Part shown: positions 8,448 through 15,343 of the stretch, piece by piece
Position numbering within the stretch: the first letter of the stretch is position 1
How the letters are laid out: each line of letters starts with the position of its first letter
Assembly (NCBI GenBank): GCA_021810145.1
Contig: JAJZJL010000029.1
Location: forward strand, 1 to 38,769
DNA from: Planctomycetota bacterium
GTDB taxonomy: Bacteria > Planctomycetota > Phycisphaerae > WQYP01
Direction of reading: 5' to 3'
Length of the DNA: 38,769 nt
Program-made: the position numbers and the translations under genes
The notes under the pieces: model-generated
Told to the model about the DNA's origin: nothing
Databases searched by the model: none
What the model saw: only the letters and a program-made list of their open reading frames with translations

Positions 8448-8507
8448 CTTTGCGTTCTTTGCGCCTTTGCGTTCATGACCTCGGTGTCCTCTGTGAACTC
8501 TGTGGCT
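8448..8507. repeat. Nonamer word tract (CTTTGCGTT / TCTGTGAAC types)
   Basis: CTTTGCGTT, CTTTGCGCC, TTTGCGTTC, then a spacer, then TCGGTGTCC, TCTGTGAAC, TCTGTGGCT with nine-base period. Read on the minus strand it gives the peptide words TEDTEV and NAKAQRTQ, which turn up in many spurious annotated proteins of environmental bacteria. Confidence 0.7.
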
Positions 8508-8544
8508 ACCCCCGTGGTTTGCAACTCTGCGCCACAATCTGTCA

Positions 8545-8569
8545 AATTCTTCGCGATCTGCGAAGAATT
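8545..8569. repeat. Perfect inverted repeat, 10-bp stem
   Basis: AATTCTTCGC, five-base centre GATCT, GCGAAGAATT. No T tract follows, so it is not a standard terminator. Confidence 0.6.
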
Positions 8570-8605
8570 CCCAACTCGGCACACCGCGCTATTGACGGAC
8601 GGTTA

Positions 8606-8624
8606 CCGCCGGCAGAGCCGGCGG
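8606..8624. repeat. GC-rich hairpin, 8-bp stem
   Basis: CCGCCGGC, loop AGA, GCCGGCGG. Same style as the other small GC-rich palindromes of the repeat mosaics. Confidence 0.6.
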
Positions 8625-8694
8625 CTATGTGATGTTTGGTTGCGGCTTGGCAAACTGCGCAATCTGTAAATAAGTCATTCGCGGATATGGCTCA

Positions 8695-8723
8695 TTGGTT
8701 AGTTTGGGCTTTGGCGGTATACT
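8695..8723 (+). promoter_or_regulatory. Candidate smpB promoter
   Basis: TTGGTT (8695-8700), 17-base spacer, TATACT (8718-8723). Transcription would begin around 8730, a few bases before the smpB ATG at 8736, and no Shine-Dalgarno is visible. The mRNA may be almost leaderless. Confidence 0.35.
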
Positions 8724-8735
8724 TCTGACAGTTAT

Positions 8736-9233
8736 ATGGCGAAATCATCATCCAATAAAAAAAATGCCGCTGCCGATGGTAAGCCGCATGCACCACGGAT
8801 AGAAAATCGGCGGGCGCATTTTGACTATGCGGTGCTGGAAAAGGTGGAGGCGGGCATCGCGCTGATGGGCAGCGAGGTGAAAAGCGTGCGCCAGGGGAAG
8901 GTGCAGTTGGCCGGGGCGTTTGCGATTATCCGCAACGGTCAGGTTTTCCTCATGGGCTGCCACATTGACACATATGAACAGGCCAATCAGTTTAATCATG
9001 ATCCCACACGCCAGCGGAAACTTCTGCTGCATAAACGGGAAATCCGGCGTTTGCAGCAGGAATTAGCCAAGCAGCCCGGCTGCACCCTGATTCCGCTGGA
9101 TTTGTTTTTCAAACACGGGTACGCCAAAATTTCACTGGCCCTCGCCAAGGGCAAAGCCAAATATGACAAGCGGCAAGCCATTAAAAAGCGTGATGCCCAA
9201 CGCGACATGCAGCGGGCCGTGCGCCGGCGATGA
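8736..9233 (+). CDS. smpB: SsrA-binding protein SmpB
   Basis: 165 residues. The OB-fold core is intact: IENRRAHFDYAVLEKVEAGI, then LMGSEVKSVRQGKVQLAGAFA and GCHIDTYEQANQFNHDPTRQ. The basic C-terminal tail (KGKAKYDKRQAIKKRDAQRD) is the part that enters the ribosomal A site and mRNA channel. Family role: SmpB brings tmRNA to stalled ribosomes for trans-translation. A Lys/Ala-rich N-terminal extension of about 20 residues precedes the core. The ssrA RNA gene was not found in this window. No ribosome site precedes the ATG. The gene is convergent with the downstream transferase gene, 40 bases apart. Confidence 0.96.
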   Translation: MAKSSSNKKNAAADGKPHAPRIENRRAHFDYAVLEKVEAGIALMGSEVKSVRQGKVQLAGAFAIIRNGQVFLMGCHIDTYEQANQFNHDPTRQRKLLLHKREIRRLQQELAKQPGCTLIPLDLFFKHGYAKISLALAKGKAKYDKRQAIKKRDAQRDMQRAVRRR

Positions 9234-9273
9234 AGCATTCCATTGATTCGTTGATTTACCGCGGCTTATGCGA

Positions 9274-10638
9274 TTACTTACTGATAAACCCATGGTCCGC
9301 AACTGGCATGATGTTGGGGTTATCGTGCGCGGAAGGTGCCGGGGTATGGGCATGGGTTTCGGCTGGCGGAGCCAATGGAGATTCAGTCGCTGCGGGAATT
9401 TTAGCCGTAGTTGAAGCCGCCGGAGCAGCTTTTCCAGATTGCTGATACACCATCCCCATTTTGAACGCAATAACCACCAGCCAGACAAAAAGCACCATGT
9501 ATATGCCCAAAGCGAGGCTCGTGGGAATCAGCACAATAACCAGTCCAAAACTGACAAACATGGCGGCAAGACCATAACTGGTCAGTGCGGCCTGTTTGAC
9601 GGATAAGCCGCGTTTGAGCAGAAAATGATGAAAATGTCCCGAGTCGGGCGAAAAGACCGGGCGATGATTGAGCTTTCTGCGAACAATGGCCAGAAATGTG
9701 TCCAGAATGGGCAGACCAAAAATCACCAGCGAACCAAGGAACCAGCGGAATATGCCGTCATTTCCGAACATGATAATCATGGCCCCGCAAACATATCCCA
9801 GGAACATGCTGCCGGTATCGCCCATGAAGATGCTGGCCGGGTTGAAATTATATGGCAGGAAACCAAGCACCGCCCCCAGCAGCGCCAGGCTCAGGGTAAT
9901 GCGGGTGGGATTCATGGAGGCCACGCCGGCCGAAGGCACACCCGTGCAGGCCAGATACAAAGCCAGCGCCAGATAACCAACGGCCATGATGCTGGTAACC
10001 CCGGAGCACAAACCGTCAAGACCATCGAGCAGATTCATCGCATTGCTCGCGGCCATGATAATCAGCACCGCCATGACGGCGCTTAATAAGCTCGCGAAGA
10101 GCATATACATTTGTGGATGGGTCAATTGAACAGCGGGAATCCAACCGTGGCGTTCCAGCGGAAAAATCAGCATATTCGCCAGATCAATGCGGATGCCAAA
10201 AAAGCCGGACCGGTCCACGCTTAGAAAAAACAGCAATACCGCCCCGAGAAATTGTCCGAACAGCTTGAGCCGGGGCGTAATGCTGTAGACATCATCAATC
10301 AGGCCGCACAGCACCACCGTGCCGGCACCGAGAATAATGCCCGGCGGCACCTGCACATTGGCCACCAGGTTGGGATCACTGTTGATCGGCGTAATAAAAA
10401 CCGACACCAGTACGCCGGCCATCCAGCCGATGAAAGTGGCTACTCCACCGAGATACGCAATGGGCCGGGTATGAATTTTGCGATGGCCATCAGGCTCATC
10501 GACCACACCATAGCGAAGGGCCAGTTGCCGCATAACCGGAGTAAGAAAAACGGTTACAAGAAACGAAACATAAAACACCGGCATGTACGGCATAAGCACC
10601 GTACCGGGTGAAAGCGAATTAACAACAGTTGGAAGCAT
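9274..10638 (-). CDS. WecA/TagO/MraY-family undecaprenyl-phosphate sugar-1-phosphate transferase
   Basis: 454 residues with about ten or eleven membrane segments. Family motifs are all present: DEPDGHRKIHTRPIAYLGG (48-65), GLIDDVY (112-118, the Mg2+-binding DD), NLLDGLDGL (202-210), NPASIFMGDTGS (266-277) and HFHH (335-338). The HxHH form and the NLLDGLDGL block point to WecA/TagO-type enzymes rather than MraY. These load GlcNAc-1-P or a similar sugar phosphate onto undecaprenyl phosphate to start O-antigen or other surface polysaccharides. The C-terminal ~60 residues are an Ala/Pro-rich, probably cytoplasmic tail not needed for the fold. No glycan cluster is visible nearby. Confidence 0.9.
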   Translation of the reverse strand: MLPTVVNSLSPGTVLMPYMPVFYVSFLVTVFLTPVMRQLALRYGVVDEPDGHRKIHTRPIAYLGGVATFIGWMAGVLVSVFITPINSDPNLVANVQVPPGIILGAGTVVLCGLIDDVYSITPRLKLFGQFLGAVLLFFLSVDRSGFFGIRIDLANMLIFPLERHGWIPAVQLTHPQMYMLFASLLSAVMAVLIIMAASNAMNLLDGLDGLCSGVTSIMAVGYLALALYLACTGVPSAGVASMNPTRITLSLALLGAVLGFLPYNFNPASIFMGDTGSMFLGYVCGAMIIMFGNDGIFRWFLGSLVIFGLPILDTFLAIVRRKLNHRPVFSPDSGHFHHFLLKRGLSVKQAALTSYGLAAMFVSFGLVIVLIPTSLALGIYMVLFVWLVVIAFKMGMVYQQSGKAAPAASTTAKIPAATESPLAPPAETHAHTPAPSAHDNPNIMPVADHGFISK

Positions 10639-10766
10639 ACAAATTCCGCAGCGATAACGTTACGTCTGGTTCAACTCCCGGCAAATTGGCGGGCGGGCAT
10701 CCCCCTCCATATCCAACTTCACTAAATTGAAGTATACATCCGCCTGAAACCCCTTTGCAAATTAAA

Positions 10767-10785
10767 TGGACGAATAATTCGTCCA
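10767..10785. promoter_or_regulatory. 19-base perfect palindrome, candidate operator
   Basis: TGGACGAATAATTCGTCCA, a 9-1-9 perfect dyad, 95 bases upstream of the predicted sigma-factor promoter's -35 (its right edge) and 129 bases from the divergent transferase start. Position and symmetry suggest a dimeric repressor site. Confidence 0.45.
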
Positions 10786-10879
10786 CTAAGCCAACGGCCA
10801 CAGCAACTTATCGGCGAAATTGGCTCCCGATAATTGTTATTCATTGCGTGGCCGATAAAAGGCGGGAAATTGAAATATA

Positions 10880-10909
10880 CTGACAATTCACCAACCGCCG
10901 ATATATAAT
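10880..10909 (+). promoter_or_regulatory. Sigma-70-type promoter for the ECF sigma operon
   Basis: CTGACA (10880-10885), 18-base spacer, TATAAT (10904-10909). Five of six and six of six consensus matches. The operon therefore has a housekeeping promoter; an additional ECF-type autoregulated promoter was not recognised. Confidence 0.6.
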
Positions 10910-11030
10910 AGGCACCGGTTATGCAGCCAGAGAATTGCAGGCGTCCGAAACGCTTTGGGAAAGAGATTTCCTGAGAATCTGCAACTTGGCGGCTTTCGTT
11001 GCGTTGTAACTCTTGATGCCGGGAAGCAGA

Positions 11031-11564
11031 ATGCCAGCTCAGTCAACGGCAATCCGACAGTTCGAGGCGGCTGTCCATGCCAACATGGGCCGGCTGACCG
11101 CCCTGGCGCGGTCGATGCTTGGTTCGCAAATTCGCGATGCCAAGCAGGCCGAGGATATTGTGCAGGACGCACTGCTGAAGCTGTTCCGCCATTGCGAATC
11201 TTATAACTGGGATGATGGCGGGTGGTCGCTGATGGCTAAAGCTGTGGCTCGCAATGTCATTAGTTGCCGTCGGCGTAAAATCGGACAATCGCTCGATGCT
11301 GATGACGGTTTATACGACGGCTTGGGAAAGGAAAACGACCCCGCGGATATTCCCTTGACCGCGGAAACAGTGGCACTGGTGCGGCAGCACATAGCCATGC
11401 TTCCAGATGACTGGCGCGAGGCGCTGGTGCTGCGTGAGCAACAGGGCATGGGGTATCGGGAAATTTCCGAAACCCTGGGCGCCACGGAGTCGCAGGTAAA
11501 AACCTGGCTCCATCGCGCCAGAGTAAAATTAGCCCAGTCGCTTAAGTCGCACTTGGAGCAATAG
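11031..11564 (+). CDS. ECF-type RNA polymerase sigma factor
   Basis: 177 residues from ATG 11031, with GGGAAG four to five bases upstream. In-frame TTG 11013 and ATG 11016 are possible but lack a better site. Region 2 includes LARSMLGSQIRDAKQAEDIV followed by QDALLKLFRH. Region 4 is the helix-turn-helix LPDDWREALVLREQQGMGYR, then EISETLGATESQVKTWLHRA. The AEDIVQDALLKLF block is the usual ECF core-binding helix. It is followed 74 bases later by a membrane anti-sigma-like gene and then an HtrA-like PDZ gene, so it probably responds to an envelope signal. No conserved ECF promoter target could be identified. Confidence 0.92.
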   Translation: MPAQSTAIRQFEAAVHANMGRLTALARSMLGSQIRDAKQAEDIVQDALLKLFRHCESYNWDDGGWSLMAKAVARNVISCRRRKIGQSLDADDGLYDGLGKENDPADIPLTAETVALVRQHIAMLPDDWREALVLREQQGMGYREISETLGATESQVKTWLHRARVKLAQSLKSHLEQ

Positions 11565-11638
11565 AATAAGGCAATGGCTGATGACCATCGGCCGGAGTCA
11601 GGACAAGAAAGGAAAAACGGTTTTCAAAGAGGTGCATT

Positions 11639-12217
11639 ATGCGAGAAACCGATTACATCACATTGGAATTATATCTGGATGGTGAACTTCCGGAAGCGGA
11701 AAAATCCGCGTTGGAACAGCGATTGTCCGCGGATCAGGCATTGGCCCAGGCGCTGGCGCATCTGAAGCAGGCGCGCGCACTGCGGACGACTGCGTTGCAA
11801 ACGTACATGCCGGATGCGGCTCAATCGCATCGCCTGGCGCTGCAGGCATTGAATTATTGCCGGGAAAATCAATATTCTCCGATTGGCCGCATATTGGAAT
11901 CCAACTCCGCGGGAGTCTGGTTCAAGCGTGCCGGCATGGTGGCGGCATGCTTGTTGCTGGCCGTGGGAAGTTTTTTGGCCGGTCGCGGCTCCGCGGCTCC
12001 GGCAGCGCAGAGCGCATCAGCGCGGGCATCTTCTTCCATAGTCGGCTATACTGTGCAAATCAGTACGCCCAGCGGACAAGTTGTATCGCAGACGTTTGCA
12101 ACGTATCAGCAGGCTAAAGCCTTTGCACAAACCTATACCGCGGCCGAACAGACGGTCAGCAACCAGTCAGCGGTGGCACCGCAGGTGGCATCGGCGGCTA
12201 ATACGGGTGTGTTTTAA
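11639..12217 (+). CDS. Putative membrane anti-sigma factor
   Basis: 192 residues from ATG 11639, ribosome site AGAGGTG five bases upstream. Residues 1-90 are cytoplasmic and helical (ITLELYLDGELPEAEKSALE), the pattern of anti-sigma N-terminal domains: short acidic start, 'DGEL' turn, long helix. No HxxxCxxC zinc motif is present. One transmembrane helix lies at about 100-116 (GMVAACLLLAVGSFLAG), followed by an Ala/Ser/Gln-rich periplasmic part of ~75 residues. Order after the ECF gene supports it as the sigma factor's inhibitor. The periplasmic part has no recognisable sensor domain. Function inferred from architecture and position. Confidence 0.72.
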   Translation: MRETDYITLELYLDGELPEAEKSALEQRLSADQALAQALAHLKQARALRTTALQTYMPDAAQSHRLALQALNYCRENQYSPIGRILESNSAGVWFKRAGMVAACLLLAVGSFLAGRGSAAPAAQSASARASSSIVGYTVQISTPSGQVVSQTFATYQQAKAFAQTYTAAEQTVSNQSAVAPQVASAANTGVF

Positions 12218-12292
12218 ACAATCGGGCGGCACCGCGTGTGCTGCGTTTATTTCGATGGCTTGTTTTTGTGTGTGGTGATCGTTCAGAAATCA

Positions 12293-13732
12293 ATGGCAAA
12301 AAAAATACAACAATCTAACTGCGTGATATTCTCCAGATGGCAAGGCGCAATGTCGGCAGCATTGGCAACCGCACTTGCGATTTTAACGCTTTGCATATGC
12401 AACCGGCCGGCGGTTGGACAAAATATGACCGACGGCAATAAACCATTTTCCCCGCCCGCGTACCCGGCAGTTGGAGTACAGGTTCTCCAGCAGATCAGCC
12501 GCGAATCTCAGGCCTTTTATCGCTCACTGCAAAAATCTTTTGTCATTGTGGAAGTGGATCCCAATCCGCTGCATCTGCTGCCGGCGGATATTCAGAAAAA
12601 ATTTCTTCTCTGGGAGAAAAACTGGGTTGTGCAGCATGATTTCCGCGCCAATCCCAATGCCCGCCGGCGGTGGCCTTCCGAGCCGCATATTGTCATCAAA
12701 CCTGATTTAAAATCCGCACCGGCCAGAGAACCGGTTCTCAATCACAATCAGCGGGAACGACTGGGCGATATTAATCATCATCCGCTGGCGGAGATTTTTT
12801 TAATCCGTCATTATCTTTTTGAAACCCACCCGCTTCCCCCGAAGGAATTCTGGCCGGTAGTCAATCTCATCAACGCCCGACTTACGTCCCTGACCGCGCA
12901 CAGCAACTACACGGTTCGCGGACTGATAGTTGGAAAACATGACTACATTGTCATACCGGCCATCATCGCCCCACCGGGTGATACGCGCCCCATCACAATC
13001 TGGAATGCCGAAGGCGAGAAGTTTTCCGCTCATATTCTGGGCATGAAACTGAATATGGGCGTAACGGTACTGGGGCTGAAAAAAAATGACAATATGCATG
13101 GCATATCGCTGATCCGGCATCCGCTGCGCCCGGCGGAACTGCTTTTTTCAGTGGATGCCACGATGCCATCAGCCCATTGGATTATGCCCCTCGGCGGAAG
13201 TGTGGAGCGTATCGCCCGTCACGGGCAGCACGATGTGGATAGAGCCCCCGGCTTTGGCGGTCTGATGAGCAAATTGCCGACGTTTGTATTTAATCTGCGC
13301 GGTCATCTGGCGGCGCTGAATCTGGCAAGCGGCTTTTTTCCGTTGAACAATAATCGCCGGGCGCTGCGAAGTTTTCTGCTCACCGGCTCGACACAGCAGC
13401 CGCGATTCGGCATTCGCTTTGCCATGATCAAACCGAATGATCCGCTGCGCAAACGTATTGCCGATTTAGGCAATAAACCCGCCATGCAGGTCATTGGCAC
13501 ATTCCCGCATTCGCCCGCCGCCCGAGCCGGGGTCAAAAAAGGTGACATCATCATCGCCATCGACGGCACCTCGGTTTTGAACTTCCGTGAGATTCACCGC
13601 CACATTATGGCGAATCCCAAACATGTGGTACTGACGATTCTGCGCCATGGCCAGAACATACACATCAGCATGAGTCTGCGATTTGATCGTCGGCATCCTG
13701 AGCATCCCGGCCATGGCAAAAAAAATAAATAA
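12293..13732 (+). CDS. HtrA/DegP-like PDZ protein with no catalytic triad
   Basis: 479 residues from ATG 12293. An upstream in-frame GTG (12236) is less likely because the 12293 start gives a signal peptide (SAALATALAILTLCICNRPA then VGQ). Residues ~205-345 follow the two-barrel layout of S1C proteases (YTVRGLIVGKHDYIVIPAII, FSAHILG, VTVLGLK, FVFNLRGHLAALN). However, the His position reads IPAIIAPP, the Asp position KLNMGVTVL, and the GNSGG position APGFGGLM. All three catalytic residues are missing. Residues ~395-465 are a normal PDZ domain (SPAARAGVKKGDIIIAIDGT). An insert of ~115 residues precedes the barrel. Likely a periplasmic binding or sensor protein for the sigma/anti-sigma pair. The S1C reading is by eye. 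Confidence 0.7.
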   Translation: MAKKIQQSNCVIFSRWQGAMSAALATALAILTLCICNRPAVGQNMTDGNKPFSPPAYPAVGVQVLQQISRESQAFYRSLQKSFVIVEVDPNPLHLLPADIQKKFLLWEKNWVVQHDFRANPNARRRWPSEPHIVIKPDLKSAPAREPVLNHNQRERLGDINHHPLAEIFLIRHYLFETHPLPPKEFWPVVNLINARLTSLTAHSNYTVRGLIVGKHDYIVIPAIIAPPGDTRPITIWNAEGEKFSAHILGMKLNMGVTVLGLKKNDNMHGISLIRHPLRPAELLFSVDATMPSAHWIMPLGGSVERIARHGQHDVDRAPGFGGLMSKLPTFVFNLRGHLAALNLASGFFPLNNNRRALRSFLLTGSTQQPRFGIRFAMIKPNDPLRKRIADLGNKPAMQVIGTFPHSPAARAGVKKGDIIIAIDGTSVLNFREIHRHIMANPKHVVLTILRHGQNIHISMSLRFDRRHPEHPGHGKKNK

Positions 13733-13920
13733 ACCGAATTTAACCCATATCCCCGGCTTGAAATTCCGGATACTTTGTGCGCTGAAAGCCATTTACACTC
13801 GCCATACCGCATGATCAAAACCCGGAAAATCCGGTGGCAGTTAACGCACTATTTCCGGCAAAAACAGCCAAAACAGGAGGCGTTTTCTCCACCGGTAAAG
13901 GCCTATATGCGGAAAGCATT

Positions 13921-13936
13921 AATTGTGCGCACAATT
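13921..13936. promoter_or_regulatory. 16-base perfect palindrome, candidate operator
   Basis: AATTGTGCGCACAATT, fully self-complementary, 75 bases upstream of the -35 of the response-regulator promoter. Confidence 0.4.
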
Positions 13937-14010
13937 TCATAAACCCGATAGCTCCTGGCATATTTTCGCAATTCCCTGATCGATTGAAAAAAATCGTTGG
14001 AAGATGTATA

Positions 14011-14039
14011 GCGACACCGGATGGTTCGGCGATTATAAT
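14011..14039 (+). promoter_or_regulatory. Promoter of the response-regulator gene
   Basis: GCGACA (14011-14016), 17-base spacer, consensus TATAAT (14034-14039). Predicted start near 14046, giving a leader of about 144 bases. Confidence 0.55.
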
Positions 14040-14045
14040 GTATAG

Positions 14046-14189
14046 ATCGCCCTGCCAGAAGGCGGAGATTAGCAGGGATGTCCTTGCAGGACTTACCTGC
14101 CCCGATGGCGGACGACCGGTAAGCGGATCGGTGGCAAAGAAGCCACTATCGCAGACGGGTTGTTGTTTAGACCCGGAGGAACGAGGCCC
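14046..14189 (+). other. Structured 5' leader of unknown type
   Basis: Between the predicted start and ATG 14190 there are several short hairpins: GCC-AGAA-GGC near 14055, GTCCT-TGC-AGGAC near 14080-14092, and GTGGC-AAAGAA-GCCAC near 14133-14148. The ribosome site CCGGAGGAACGAGG lies just after the last one. I do not recognise it as a known riboswitch class. It may be only a GC-rich leader. Confidence 0.3.
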
Positions 14190-15116
14190 ATGGCGCTGCA
14201 AGTGCTCGTTATTGATGATGAACGCGAGGTTAATGAAACCCTCGGTCAGTTATTGACCATGGAGGGTTTTGATTACCATTACGCCGCGACGGGTGAAGAT
14301 GGATTGAAACTGGCCCGAAATCTTCATCCGGATGTTATTGTGCTCGATGCCATGATGCCGGACAAAACCGGCTTTGACGTTTGCCGGTCTTTAAAAAGCG
14401 CCCGGCTGACGTGCGGCATTCCAGTACTGTTTTTCACCTGCCTGTGTGGTGCCAACCACATATTGCAATGTGCGGCGGCGGGCGGGCAGGCCCATGTGGC
14501 CAAGCCCTTTGACTTTGATACGGTTTTGAATCTGATCCGGGAAGCGGATCAGTGGCACAGGGACGCCGTCAAAATGCCCGCGACAGGAGGATTCCGCATT
14601 GCCGTTGAGCAGGCGGAAGAATCCAGCAAGGGCATTAACCAGATGCTCTGTTCGCTGATTGCTCATACTGCCATTGATGATGCAGCCCTCGCCCATATCG
14701 GCGAGGCTTTTTTTCATCTGCTGGCCGCCACCGGATCAATGGACAGCAAAGATACCACGACACCAAAGCTTCCGCTTCTGGATGTGCAATACACCATCGA
14801 GCCGGCATCCAGCATAACCGCCGCGAAACCCAGTGGCGGCGGAATATGGTGGACCATCACTGAACCGGCCCCCGGTATGGTTCATGCGGTTCAGAATGCC
14901 GAAAATAAAGTTGAATCGACCGCATCCGTGCATACCAGCCGTTGGTTGAACATCTGGAAAGACTTCGTCGCTTCCAGCGGTGCCACCACCGAACCGCATC
15001 CGTCCGGTATCCTTCGCCTGGTGCGGCGATTTCAAGCCGGTGCGATGATCCCCCCCACCGACGGCAACGTGATACCATTCAACGCTTTTAACAATCCCAA
15101 ATGCCACAAAACCTGA
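14190..15116 (+). CDS. Response regulator receiver with degenerate RsbW-like C-terminal domain
   Basis: 308 residues from ATG 14190, preceded by GGAGGAACGAGG. Residues 1-120 are a CheY-like receiver: acidic pair D9-D10, phospho-acceptor D53 in VIVLDAMMPD, T83 in LFFTC, K105 in AKPFD. The remainder has no DNA-binding domain. The blocks IDDAALAHIGEAFFHLLAAT (162-181), VQYTIEP then IWWTITEPAPGM (199-230), and SGILRLVRRF then DGNVIPF (272-297) follow the layout of RsbW-type GHKL ATPases. The Mg2+-binding Asn of the N box is absent, so catalysis is doubtful. The C-terminal call is by-eye inference. Output is probably protein-protein rather than transcriptional. Confidence 0.72.
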   Translation: MALQVLVIDDEREVNETLGQLLTMEGFDYHYAATGEDGLKLARNLHPDVIVLDAMMPDKTGFDVCRSLKSARLTCGIPVLFFTCLCGANHILQCAAAGGQAHVAKPFDFDTVLNLIREADQWHRDAVKMPATGGFRIAVEQAEESSKGINQMLCSLIAHTAIDDAALAHIGEAFFHLLAATGSMDSKDTTTPKLPLLDVQYTIEPASSITAAKPSGGGIWWTITEPAPGMVHAVQNAENKVESTASVHTSRWLNIWKDFVASSGATTEPHPSGILRLVRRFQAGAMIPPTDGNVIPFNAFNNPKCHKT

Positions 15117-15222
15117 TCCACACCCGGCCCGATGAACCAATTAACACATTCCGATTGCCGCAATACCCGGATGCCCTGGGCCTGCCCGCAAAAATTCAAC
15201 TCGTAGCCCGGCAAACTTGATT

Positions 15223-15249
15223 TTGCCAAATCGCCATATACGGTATACT
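15223..15249 (+). promoter_or_regulatory. Candidate smc promoter
   Basis: TTGCCA (15223-15228), a short 15-base spacer, TATACT (15244-15249). The extended GGTATACT form also occurs before smpB. It lies 95 bases before the smc ATG. Confidence 0.3.
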
Positions 15250-15343
15250 AATGCCCCGATGACACTACTGCTGGTGCCTTATGACTCATTGCGCGTCAGC
15301 CATGCAGGAATGTGCTTTTGCAAGACACGGAGGTCCGGCCGCC

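Larger units (their letters stand above)
7864..8735. other. Repeat- and palindrome-rich intergenic region
   Basis: No supported gene in 870 bases. The right half holds a CAATGAN heptamer tract, a GC-rich hairpin shared with 37577, a nonamer tract, two strong inverted repeats (8545-8569, 8606-8624) and the smpB promoter. In 7864-8260 only a short 13-base palindrome (8104-8116) stands out. Confidence 0.7.
10639..11030. other. Divergent promoter region
   Basis: 392 bases between the divergent transferase and sigma-factor genes. It holds a 19-base perfect palindrome (10767-10785) and a strong promoter for the sigma factor (10880-10909), leaving a leader of about 115 bases. No coding region is supported. 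Confidence 0.6.
13733..14189. other. Intergenic region with dyad, promoter and structured leader
   Basis: No gene supported in 13733-14010. A 16-base perfect palindrome lies at 13921-13936, a strong promoter at 14011-14039, and then a leader of about 145 bases rich in short hairpins before the response regulator. Confidence 0.55.

Noticed and set aside
6609..8735. tRNA or tmRNA gene near smpB
   Set aside because: No cloverleaf, TTCRANYC box or ssrA-type ends could be found on either strand.
13834..14256. Open frame before the response regulator
   Set aside because: It spans the promoter and leader and runs into the receiver gene out of frame; no start site or family.
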